Below, in pieces: positions 54,385 through 64,000 of a stretch of 64,000 nucleotides of DNA. The DNA is taken from positions 91,085,681 through 91,149,680 of the forward strand of contig NC_030681.2 of the NCBI RefSeq assembly GCF_000004195.4, written 5' to 3'. Below the pieces are notes generated by a model. That model was not told the DNA's origin and did no database searches. It worked only from the letters and a program-made list of their open reading frames with translations. The DNA is from Xenopus tropicalis. Its lineage: Eukaryota; Chordata; Amphibia; Anura; Pipidae. Every line of letters starts with the position of its first letter. The stretch's first letter is position 1. Position numbers and translations under genes: made by a program.

Positions 54385-55548
54385 TTGTCTTTTTCAGAAT
54401 TCAATAAACTGCAGCAAAAATGCTGAATACCATTTTTTAAAAAAAATTCTGCTTTCCAGAACTCAAATTTTCAAAACATATTAATTAAAAAATTCTTGTA
54501 AATTCAAATAAAACAATCTGGAAAATTGGAAAGCCTCAAGGTGAGAACCATCATTCAAGTTGTTGGGTATTTTTTTAGTTTTCTTAAAGAATCAAATTTG
54601 TAAAAATGAATAGAGCAATTGAAATTTTCATTGCAATTGAGTTTTCTCCTCTGACTTAATATAATCAACTTTTTTCAGTTAAAGGTCTAATTAGTAAATG
54701 TGCTAGAAGTTTAGAAATACAAATCTCTACCATTATGTGGTGATGGATTGAAGAAATTTTGCTTTCCTAGTGTTAATTGCCCTTTGACCAACTCTAGCAC
54801 CAAGTTTTTATTTACGTGTGTTTGTATGTATAGTGATTTATCATTCTGGGGCAGAAATTATATCTGCCTGGAACATTTTTTTATTCTAGCAAAACAGGCT
54901 ACATGGAGAAATTCTAGAGCAAATTTGCGAAAAACCACTTTCTGGCTGCAGTGAGCCAGTGCGCCAGAGTTACTTAGATGGTTACACTATGGAGCCCATT
55001 CATTAAAGTCCAAATGAGTATGAATGCATAACTTTGCATAATTTCCATGATATTTTTATTAAATTACGCAACTTTTTCTTGCTTTTCATCAATTTGTGTA
55101 TTTGTTGCAACAACTACGAAAGTTTCGGAATTCATTCATGCTTTCGGTATCGTGACTTTCTTCCTATGGAAGGCTTCCAAAATCATATATTGAAGGTTCA
55201 GTATATTCATATATAGTCAGAAAGTCAGAAAGGTTTTCGCGCCGTTTATGATCGTTTGGATACAAAAATGTTGTAACTTTGGGTTCGCACCACAATATTT
55301 TTGTACGACCACAACACAAATTTTCGCACATCAGAAATTATCATTTCGCTGTCAAACCCAAAGCAGCTTAGATTGTTGCCTTAACCAGTACTCCACCTGC
55401 TGAGCCCCTGGAACTTATTGTGTTAATTCTAGCACAGGGGTTCAAAGTTGTAGCAGTTAGGTGGCCAGTTTTTTTTTTTTAACAAGAACATTCTGAGTTC
55501 AAATGCTCCCTTGCTCTTTTGATTCTAGCCTCTTCCAGGGTTGAACAT
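54385..55548. other. Unassigned
   Basis: AT-rich. An open frame at 54748-54954 has no motif. A GTTCGCACCACAATATTTTTGT stretch near 55283 may be old MITE sequence. Confidence 0.35.
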
Positions 55549-55551
55549 TAA

Positions 55552-56081
55552 GGGGCACATTTACTAACCCACGAACGGGTCGAAATGAGTCAGATTGCGT
55601 TTTTTTCGTAATGATCGGTATTTTGCGATTTTTTCGTATTTTTTGCGATTTTTTTCGGCGTCTTTACGAATTTTTCGTTACCAATACGATTTTTGCGTAA
55701 AAACGCGAGTTTTTCGTAGCCATTACGAAAGTTGCGTAAAATCTGGCGATTTTTCGTAGCGTTAAAACTTGCGCAAAAAGTTGCGCTTTTTTCGTAGCGT
55801 TAAAACTTACGCGAAACTTCGCACCTTTTAAGTTTTAACTCTACGAAAAAGGCGCAACTTTTCGCGTAAGTTTTAACGCTACGAAAAAATCGGGCGATTT
55901 TACGCAACTTTCGTAATGGCTCCGAAAAACTCGCGTTTTTACGCAAAAATCGTATTGGTAACGAAAAATTCGTAAAGACGCCGAAAAAATCGCAAAAAAT
56001 ACGAAAAAGTCGCAAAATGTTCGTTTTCAAGTCGGAACTTTTCCAATTCGGGTCGGATTCGTGGGTTAGTAAATCAGCCCC
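55552..56081. mobile_element. 530-bp hairpin MITE with TAA duplication
   Basis: Ends GGGGCACATTTACTAACCC and GGGTTAGTAAATCAGCCCC, inverted, with exact TAA on both sides (55549-55551 and 56082-56084). Almost the entire interior is one imperfect palindrome of TTTTTCGT/ACGAAAAA modules; for example AAAACGCGAGTTTTTCGTAG pairs with sequence near 55925-55945. It is CpG-rich within AT-rich surroundings. Confidence 0.87.
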
Positions 56082-56212
56082 TAAGAGTTCAATACTGCTA
56101 CCTCAGGAAGACTTGCTTGTATCATATCTTTATTATATACAATATGTGTATATAAATATATGTGTGTGTATGTATGTTGTGTATTTGAGGATAATATGTA
56201 AATACTAGATGG

Positions 56213-56492
56213 TAGTGATGAGCAAATCAGTTCCGTTTCGCTTCACCATAAAATTTGCGAAACGGCAAGAAAATTTGTGAAATAGCGAAAAATCAGCAAA
56301 ATGCTTTGTGACCCGCATCTTTTTTTGTCGCCCAAGTCTTTTTTTATGCGACCGTGCCCAATTTGACACAAAAATTTGACGATATTTTTCTGCAGCAAAT
56401 TTTCACAGAAGTTTTGCTAAACAATTTGCCAATCATGAAATGCAGAAATTCGCTATGAATCCATGCCTGCCAAAAAAATTCACTCATCACTA
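56213..56492. mobile_element. hAT MITE of the TAGTGATGAGCGAA type
   Basis: Ends TAGTGATGAGCAAATCAG and AATTCACTCATCACTA. The TSD is slightly decayed: CTAGATGG (56205-56212) against CTAGATTA (56493-56500). The interior keeps the GACCGTGCCCAATTTGACAC block. Confidence 0.8.
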
Positions 56493-56500
56493 CTAGATTA

Positions 56501-57059
56501 GAATACAACAAATGCAAAGCCCTGAACACATCCTGTCGATCAGACAACTGTAAAATCCCCTCCCCAATGATAAAAGGTACTAAATCCAGTCCTTTTGTCC
56601 TTAAGCTTTACACCTTACAGTATATTGTCCAGATTTCAAGAAAGTGCCTTTGGAGGCCATGTCTAACTCACTTAAATTAAACTAATAGCCACGGACCAAT
56701 CAGAACTTGACACATACACCTATGGTCAGTCTGTAAGTTAATAGAATGGGTTAAAGTTTAGTTAGTGTGTTCCTGTTCCACAGATGCCAGACCCACTGGT
56801 TATTATCTCTGTAAATATCTGTATATATTTTATTTAGATTCAGTGTTTTCTATTTTGCATGTTTGTTATTACTGTAGATGTACGTCAATAGCTTTTGTTA
56901 ACAAATGCATTTTTGATTGAACTCTCTCTTTTATTAAGGAACCCTTATAACCAGGAATATTTATGTAAATGTGTATATGAGAATGAATATACATATCTAT
57001 ATAAATATAATATTCTTGGGCAACAAATACCATCTGCCGCTAAATTTGCATACCTAAGA
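56501..57059. other. Unassigned
   Basis: GGACCAATCAG near 56694 is a CCAAT-box-like word without a nearby TATA box. No gene. Confidence 0.35.
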
Positions 57060-57689
57060 ATGTTGCTTCAATAGTGCAGTGGTTAAGGAAGCTGCTTTAT
57101 AAAATGCATCTACCTTACTAGGATGGTTTGCTTGTAATGGCCTTTGTTCTTCATGAAGTCACACAGACTAACACATTTGCCCTCCCATGTACAGAGCTTT
57201 GAGGGCATACTGGTCAGGATAGCAGCTTTATAGGTTTTGAGGTCAATTACAGCTATTTCCAGTATGTCTCTGTTTTATCATTAAGGGCCATCTGCCAACA
57301 ACTTTGCCAACCCAAGCCCATGGCTTCAGTGGTCAAGTGGTTAACAGGATCAATTCCAGGTTCTTCTACCATCTGCATATTTGGGATGGCTTGGTTATAG
57401 TTGTTTTGGTTCTTCATAAAACACCATCTGTCAACAAATTTTCCTAACCAAGTGTGAACTTCAATGTTGCAGTGGCTTGTTGGGCTACTTGTTAGATGTA
57501 TGTTAAGAGTTCAATTCCAGCTTCTTCCAACATATGTCTTTTTGGCACAGTCTGCTTACAGTGGCTTTGGCTCATCATGAAGGGCCATCGCCAACCAAAT
57601 TTTCAAACCTAAAAATAGTGCTTTAACAGTGTAGTGGTTTGGGGAGCTGTTATGTAAAACAATGGTTTAGGGTTCACTTTCAGCATCTG

Positions 57690-58081
57690 TTGGAGGAGTG
57701 CCATGAGATGGACAGATGGGTGGGTCTTAGATGTTAACAAGTGGGAAGGAAGCATCAGGCTCTGGTGGGCAGCGCTTGCATGGTTTGATAGGGTGGCATT
57801 GATTGCATATTCCAATTCCCATTCACTCTTCTGAAACCTTGTTTTATTTCTTAACATTAACCCTTGCATTCTTGAACTTTCTCCTAAACCCCTGCTTTTC
57901 ATATGGCTTCCTTCACTCACCCCTAATCAACCACTAACTTATTATTACACCTCTGCTTCATTACTTATGCAAGTCAGCCTGAATTTCCCATCTACTTTAG
58001 CACTTTTTCCTTCCCACTAACTGATGATATAGCTGCACTGTACTCTCCACATGCACTCCTTTTTCCTATTGCTTCTTACAA
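57690..58081. mobile_element. About 392-bp insertion in the tRNA-like array
   Basis: The monomer reads ...CATCTG then TTTTTGGGATGG in other units. Here ATCTG is present on both sides (57685-57689 and 58082-58086), so the unrelated sequence between is an insertion with an apparent 5-bp TSD. Its ends, TTGGAGGAG... and ...CTTACAA, do not reveal a family. Confidence 0.55.
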
Positions 58082-58175
58082 ATCTGATTTTTGGGATGGT
58101 TTGTTTAAAGTGAGCTTGGTTCATCATCATGGGCCATCTGCCACCAAATAAACCCCTCCAAGAATGGAGCTTTAC

Positions 58176-58405
58176 TAGTGATGAGCAAAATTTTTCACCA
58201 GGCATGGATTTGCAGCAAATTTCCATGTTTTGCCATTGGCTGATGTTTTCGCAAAATTACCACAAAAATGTGCAGTGAAAAAACTTGCTGCGTGGCAAAA
58301 AAAGTAGTTGCGCATGTGTTTCGCAATTTTCTGCCACTTTACGAATGTTTCCACAGTTTTGCTAATTTTTCAGCTAAGCAAAATGGGAAGCTTTGTTCAT
58401 CACTA
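58176..58405. mobile_element. hAT MITE inserted in the tRNA-like array
   Basis: TAGTGATGAGCAAAATTTTT at the left and TTTGTTCATCACTA at the right, with TSD AGCTTTAC/AGCTTTAT (58168-58175 and 58406-58413; 7 of 8 match). Removing it restores an array monomer. Confidence 0.82.
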
Positions 58406-59059
58406 AGCTTTATTAGTAAAGTGGTTAGGGGAACTGCATTCCAGCATAAGCCTTTTTAGAGGGTTTGTTGACAGTTGCCTTGGTTCCGTATGATGGACCA
58501 CCTGCCACCAAAATTACCTACGCATGCACAGGACTTCAGTAGTAGTAGTGGTTGTGGGGCTGCTTTATACAAAGAGAATTGAGAATTAAGTTTTAGCTTC
58601 CTCACCTTATCTGTCTTTTTGGGATGATTGCCCCGATTCTTCAAGGTCTATCTGCCACCAAATTTGCCTACCCAAGCATATAACTTAAATGGTGTAATGG
58701 TTGGGGGGGGTGGGTTTGCTTTATAAGACAAATGTTAAGAGTCAAATTGTAGATTCCTTCAACATATGTCTTTTAGGCACAGTTGGCTTACAGTAGCCTT
58801 GGGTCATAGTAAAAGGTCATCAGCCACCAAAGTTGTGTTTTAAAGGGCGATCAGCCACTTAATATATAGTGGTTAGCGATGCTGGTTTTAAAAAGTAGAA
58901 TAAAAGTTGCAGGTTCACTTACAGGTACTAGCTTTTGGGATGATTTGGTTACAGTGATTTCATTTCATTCATCAAGTCCCTTTTGCTCCTGAATTGGAGC
59001 CTGCCAAAAACTCTCAGAATGAATGGCTGATTGCTTTCCTAATTCATTTCCATGAATGT

Positions 59060-59395
59060 CTTACATTTACTAAAAAGTCTGAACTGAAAAAGTCCACGCA
59101 GGAAAAGTCACGTGAAAACTTTAAGTTTATCGAATTGTTGCACAAAAAACCAGAGCGAAAAATCTGAAACCTCTAATATTTCAAAGCAAAAGAAGGATCC
59201 TCAAGGGAAGGAGCATCTGCCATTGACTTCTCTTTGATGTCAGAAAGTTTTAGCTGGCAAATTTTTGGATTCAGATTATCAGCCATTGACACACAGTAAA
59301 TCTTGGAAAAGTTGCAACTTTTTTTTCCTCCTGCAACTTTTAGGGCTAAAAATCTGAATCGGAAAAAAAAATCTGACCATTAGTAAATGTCCCCC
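59060..59395. mobile_element. TWA-type MITE, decayed
   Basis: TTTACTAAAAAGTCTGAACTG on the left pairs with CTGACCATTAGTAAATGTCC on the right, and AAGTTGCAACTTTTTTTTCC TCCTGCAACTTTTAG forms an inner hairpin. Target duplications are not clear. Confidence 0.5.
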
Positions 59396-61180
59396 CAAAT
59401 CTCGGTTCCACTTGTTTGACTTGTTTCATGGTTAGCTAGGTACAATAGCAATTCCTACTTCAGCGTTACCTGTGCTTGGTTTGGGCTAGATACTGTTTTG
59501 ATTTAAAATATGTACTCATTACATTTTTGGTACATTGGGTAACTAAAAATGTATATGCAGAAGTATGCCTGATCATTTTTTCATATCAAACAGTGCATTG
59601 TGAAGCTTTGATTCACTGTCTCACCATGTTGGATGATGTCAGTATAGCACCTACAAGTGTGTGTGTTTTTGCACATTGACAAAGGTTACTGTTTTACGGG
59701 AAATGGTAGTCTCCACCAATAATAATTTTTTCACCCTAAGCCCCACAGGCCTCCTTTGCCCCCCAACAATGCATGCTTGCTTGCATGTACAATGCACTCA
59801 TTCATTCCTACGCACAACCCCAGCACTAAGGACTGGGTGTGGGGGATTCAAATAAACATCAAGTGCTCAAGATGTTTGTAGGAACAGAGAAAATATAGAT
59901 ACAACTTGTTGGCTTAGGACCAATCCTTGGGTGACTAGTGTAAGACACCTATTCTAGAATATTGTATACTTTATACTCACTTAAGAGAAATCTGTATTCC
60001 AGGCACAAAAAATACAATAAAGTATTGAGTATGACTTTATGGACCACCCACATAGCTATTACACTCCAATCTTGCAGTTGTTTTAACTGAGCTACCCTAT
60101 GACTATTGCATAACATTTTCTCTCCACAAAAGACATCATTAGTTACCAGGATCACATTCATGCCTTTCTCATTGTCTAATGCATTGTATTGACAAGACAA
60201 ATTTTACTGAGGGACTGCAAAACCACAAGAACACTCACTCTGCCAAACTCTTTTTTGGAGCATGGGACATGCTGTTCCATCATCACATAATTAATTTTTC
60301 AGTACTCACTCTGAAGATCTATGATCATATCATTAATTTGGTAATTAGTAATCTGGTAATTTATTATCTGCATCCAATTAGGTGGTATCTCAATAATCTT
60401 AGAAGCAGTATTATCACTTTGTGTAATAAATATTTTTTTCTAGCACAATATTCAAAGTCTTAGTCTGGACCAGTATGTTTCTCAAGCCTGAATATTAAAT
60501 ACTATGTGCACTATTTAATCTAGAGGACAAATATTTACCCCCTTATATTTGTTTATATTGGAAGCTGCTTACTCTTCCTCTGCCAAAATGAACTATTGCC
60601 TAACTACTGGGAACAGAACTATAGAGGAGCCATGTCATTGCTTTTAATTGTAATGCATAATGACTAGCAATTGGCTTATGATAAAAATGCTGAAGTTCTT
60701 GCTAAAAAAATGGTTAACATTGCTCACTCTCAAACTGGTAGAGTTCATCTTTATAATAGTATGAGCCACATAAATAATTAAGATATCTCTATTCTGAAAA
60801 CATTTACAGAATCTGTATGCATCTTCTTAAGAATGTTCATGGAAATAAACACAAAACAAATGCCCAAATAATAACCACACCCAAATCTAATAAAGCTTTT
60901 CTATGTACTGGTGGTTTAATATTGATCCAGTTTCCATTCCATGTGAAAATTAAAAACAGGACTAATCAAAACAAAGTATTTGAGATTCTTTTGTATGGGA
61001 ATATTCTGTTTTTGTGGGTTGTTAATGCATTTGGCCACTAAAAACAAAGGGTCAAATGTATAAAAGGAAGTCTAGTTGGTGCTAATGCATAAGTAATACA
61101 AATTCCATTAAATCAATTATCTGGAACAAATAAATGAAGTGTCTAACATTAAAAACATGCTAGTGACACACCCAGTAGCA
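59396..61180. other. Unassigned
   Basis: No gene is supported in 1.8 kb. Frames at 59476-59679, 60179-60463 and 60817-61041 show no motifs, and no transposon ends are recognised. Confidence 0.35.
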
Positions 61181-61274
61181 TTAAAGGGGCCTGCCACCCT
61201 AAGAAATAATTCTATTTTTTTTCTATTGTGCTAGCCAGGCAAAATAAAGTTTACTTACACTATAATATGATATA

Positions 61275-62351
61275 CCGTATATACTCGAGTATAAGCCGAT
61301 CCGAATATAAGCCGAGGTACCTAATTTTACCTAAGAAAACTGGAAAAACGTATTGACTCGAGTATAAGCCTAGGGTGTTTTTTTTTTAACTGTCAGGCAA
61401 GTTTTGTAAGGCTAAGGAAGCTGCTATACTAAGTATCAAGTACTTGCCATCCTGCTGTGTGCGCTCCCATGCACTGCCAATTGGTTGTAGGGTGCAGTGG
61501 ATTATGTTTCACCAACCAAAGTTTGAGCACAAAAGCATAAAAAGCTGAGTTCTATTTAACTGCCAACCAAATGAAGCAGCAAAATCTGCAGTGGGAAGCA
61601 GGCATCACCATGTAGGGGCTATATAACAACATATAATATGGCTATAACAGTTAACTTATACATATGCATTACTGCTAAATCACTTCTTGGGTAAAACAGT
61701 AATGGATATGAGGCATTCTCTCAGATATCTGTAAACTGTGAGTCTCCCACTGTCTCTAAAATTAGTAGTTCAGCTCCTTAACCACAACGGTAAACTAGAT
61801 TATATTAGAGAAATCCATGCCTTATATATGCGCGAGTGCGCCCGCCGGCGGGACCCGGCCGGTCCCGCCCAGTCCCAGAGGGGTGGTGCTGCTGCCATCT
61901 TATTTCCATGCCAGTGCTCCAGCCGGCGCGGGACTCGTCTGTCCAGGTGGGGGGGGGGGGCTGGTGCTCCTGCCGTATTTACTTGCGAGTATATACGGCA
62001 GCAGAGGGGGGGCTGCTGCTGCCATATATACCCGCGAGTGCGCCCGTCAGTATCTCTCTTAGCCTCGGGCATATTCTGCATGCATGTTGTTCCTGCTGCC
62101 ATATTTACTCGCGAATATATACGGCAGCAGAGGGGGGGGAGCTGCTGCTGCCTGCTGCTGTATATACCCACGAGTGCGCCCGCTGGCGGGACCCATCCGT
62201 TCACGGGGGGTGCTGCCATATACACTCGCCAGCGCGACCCGTCCGTCCACGGGGGCTGGTGCTGCCGTATGTGCTCGAGTATAAGCCGAGGCTGTCTTTT
62301 TCAGCACATTTTGGGGGCTGAAAAACTCGGCTTATACTCGAGTATATACGG
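61275..62351. mobile_element. TA-flanked CCGTATATACTCGAG element with GC-rich core
   Basis: Terminal inverted repeats CCGTATATACTCGAGTATAA GCCGA and TCGGCTTATACTCGAGTATA TACGG are exact over about 25 bases and flanked by TA on both sides (61273-61274, 62352-62353). A TA target is typical of Tc1/mariner-type transposition, but the family is not assigned. The left arm has further GTATAAGCC words. The core (61820-62290) is GC-rich and modular. A 245-codon plus-strand frame and a 141-codon minus-strand frame cross the core but are low-complexity and not genes. Confidence 0.8.
61820..62290. repeat. GC-rich modular tandem core
   Basis: Degenerate modules recur: GCGAGTGCGCCCG (about 61831, 62035, 62171), GGCGGGACCC (61848, 62184), TATATACGGCAGCAGAGGGG GG (61991, 62117), GCTGCTGCTGCC and CCGTCCACGGGGG-like endings. 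Spacing is roughly 110-150 bases. CpG density is far above the surroundings. Confidence 0.75.
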
Positions 62352-62761
62352 TAAATCTTGCAATTCACAATTGCAGGAAGCAGGCAGGACCCATTTTGTA
62401 TTAACATTTCAAAATAACACTGTTATTAAGGTAAGTTTTGCATCGCTCCCAAATCTTGTTTATGTACCAGAATAGGAGACCTGATGCCCGTGTAAGTAGT
62501 ACACAATTATAGTCTGTGAGGAGGGAGGGGGATGAGAGGAGTGCTGGGACATCTGGTGCAAAATGAAAAGTGAAAAGATTTGGATGCCCCACCTATACCT
62601 GAGGCACAGAGGTGGAACAGGCAATATATGGTTGACATGGGTTTTAATCCCATTTATAAAGATGGATATTTTAATTAACATAATAATTTAGGTTTTATGT
62701 TAAATGTATAAATGCCTTTGATTATACAGCTCTTTATGTCTGGGTTGCAGTTCCTCTTTAA

Positions 62762-64000
62762 CTTTTGAAGACCAAATTAAGGTTGTCTGTGATTTAGTTT
62801 CCCTTTTCGTTCCCCATCTGTGTTTATCTTGTTGTTCCATTTTCATTGCCATTCATTTTATTTTTCCGGCCTCACTTTGTTTCCTAAGTTGGTTTATACT
62901 TTGATCTCTTTTTTTCCACCAAAACTTTGTTCCTTCTACTGTTGCATTTAATGTTTATCTTTTAAAATTTGGACATTCCTTTTACATTTTCACTTTATTT
63001 AATCCCTTAACCCCTCTTTTTCCTTCCCTCTAAACTAGCACTCTTGCTCTTATTATTTCCTCTTTCTTTCTAATCCTACTTATACAGGGAGAAGAACAAG
63101 AAATTAATTCTGAGCCAAACCCCTCAGGTACTCAGGTAACAAAGTTTCTGGCAAAGTGAAACAGGTAGGGAAGGCTGGCATAAATGGTCTGTGCATCCAT
63201 CTGTTGAGTGTCCCTCCAAGGCTGGCTTGCTTCGGTCATGACACACTTGTGCTTGTACTGCGGGGGGGGGGGGCAAGTTTAGCTTGCCAAGTTGCTTAGG
63301 GCACATGCCCGGCTGGGCCAGCCACTGCCTACGCCAACTTTTTTTTTCTGTAAAATTCTATTTTACCCACAGTTTCAGCTTCTCAAACATTTTTATTACA
63401 AATGTTATACTTTCTCTTCCTCTTTAGGGAGATTTATGCAGGGTAATATTTTAAAGAGATACTAACACCTTAAATTACACATTTTTAAATATATATTTTC
63501 TTTGCATGCTATTTAGAATTTTGCCATAAAAGTATTTGCCTTATGCTTTTACCTAATCTATCCAATTACCCATGTTCCTTTATGAGGGGGCTGCCACATT
63601 TGTGCAGCAGTAGGCCGTTAGCTTTAGAAGCTATAAATGACAGGTTGGCAAAACATTCAGGTTTAAGAACCTCAAGTAACAGTTACAAATGCAGTCTTAT
63701 TAGCAAAAAACAATCAACATGGCCTATAGGTAACTTTTTATGTAACAAAAACAGGGGAGGAAGAAAAAAACAGGATTTTTTTTGTGTATGTTTACAGTTA
63801 TAAAGTAGAAGAGCTCACCAATATATACATGGGGTCTGGGTGCACATGCCCCAGACCTACAGCTTGAGGAGAAGATATACTTCAATACAAATGGCAGGTA
63901 CTTAGAGATCCTATGAGCAGGCAATAGTAAATAAAAACAAAAAAGCTTTATTGTAAACAATTAGACCACATTGTAGCCTTACACGTTTCTCGCACTTGGC
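62762..64000. other. Unassigned right edge
   Basis: Pyrimidine-rich sequence at 62800-63080 and a run of about 12 G near 63262. Frames up to 86 codons have no motif. Nothing else is supported up to the window edge. Confidence 0.4.

Larger units (their letters stand above)
57060..58981 (+). repeat. Degenerate tandem array of tRNA-like monomers
   Basis: About nine head-to-tail units of roughly 110-170 bases, all on the plus strand. The reconstructed order in each unit is: TAGTGNAGTGGTTNGGG (A-box-like: 57072, 57629, 58543, 58857), GAGCTGCTTTATAA, GTTAAGAGTTCAATTCCAGC (B-box/T-loop-like, best at 57502-57521), CTTTTTGGGATGGTTTGCTTACAGTGG, TTCATCATGAAGGGCCATCTGCCACCAAATTTGCCTACCC. A box and B box sit about 30-60 bases apart, as in tRNA genes. 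Two insertions interrupt it, at 57690-58081 and 58176-58405. Units are strongly diverged, so the array is old. It may be a pol III-type satellite or a tandemised SINE. Confidence 0.7.
61181..62761. mobile_element. TTAA-flanked T2-type element carrying a nested insertion
   Basis: The left end TTAAAGGGGCCTGCCACCC and right end GGGTTGCAGTTCCTCTTTAA are T2/Kolobok-type ends with intact TTAA on both sides (61181-61184 and 62758-62761). Without the nested 1,077-bp segment the host is about 500 bp, a normal size for such MITEs. Confidence 0.65.

Noticed and set aside
57609..57920. A 103-codon minus-strand frame
   Set aside because: It crosses the junction between an array monomer and an inserted segment and has no motif.
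61738..62475. A 245-codon plus-strand frame and overlapping frames on both strands
   Set aside because: It runs through the GC-rich repeated core and the terminal repeat of a transposon; long frames are expected from low stop-codon density and no domain is visible.
1..64000. CRISPR arrays, operons or bacterial-type defence systems
   Set aside because: The sequence has the repeat content of a vertebrate nuclear genome; the only regular direct repeats are the minisatellite, the 48-bp CCAAT units and the tRNA-like array, none with CRISPR repeat-spacer form.

Overview
The window looks like non-coding nuclear DNA from a frog, most probably Xenopus. I recognise the organism from its repeats: TTAA-flanked T2/Kolobok-type MITEs that begin TTAAAGG, hAT-type MITEs that begin TAGTGATGAGCGAA, TWA-flanked MITEs with ends of the GGGGCNNATTTACTAA type, V-SINE-like elements, and a full-length-frame L1/Tx1-clade reverse transcriptase. 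I cannot run a database search, so family names come from memory of their diagnostic ends, while boundaries come from target-site duplications (TSDs) that can be read directly. I found no convincing host protein-coding exon, tRNA, rRNA or CRISPR array. Almost every open frame other than the LINE ORF lies inside a repeat or is short and featureless.

Layout. 0.2-3.7 kb: a SINE split by a small hAT element, a T2 MITE, a 13-bp minisatellite of about 40 copies, and a TTAA-type element. 6-11 kb: an LTR-like promoter segment, then the only long ORF. This is a 5'-truncated L1/Tx1-clade LINE on the minus strand, flanked by a perfect 17-bp TSD and inserted inside an older hAT MITE. 11-29 kb: scattered MITEs, several inverted repeats, the 3' end of an L2-like LINE, and a hAT element that is almost entirely a palindrome. 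29-33 kb: two LTR-like segments, one of them interrupted by a hAT element, and a run of three 48-bp CCAAT-box repeats. 35-37 kb: a cluster of ACAGGTATGGGA-type elements interrupted by a hairpin-rich MITE, then a 209-bp near-perfect palindrome. 38-52 kb: more T2, hAT and TWA elements, a Tc1-like transposase relic, and a second copy of the 31.7-kb LTR in opposite orientation. 52-59 kb: a CR1-like relic, large hairpin MITEs, and a degenerate tandem array whose monomers look tRNA-derived. 61-62.8 kb: a TTAA-flanked element carrying a 1,077-bp TA-flanked element with a GC-rich, internally repeated core.

The contents do not form a pathway. They form layers of transposition, and the nesting gives relative ages: the L1 is younger than its hAT host, the hAT at 58.2 kb is younger than the tRNA-like array, and the MITE at 35.9 kb is younger than the element it splits. 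The best candidates for something undescribed are the tRNA-like tandem array (57.1-59.0 kb), a 79-base hairpin block identical between two otherwise diverged MITE copies (35.96 and 45.88 kb), and the GC-rich modular core at 61.8-62.3 kb.
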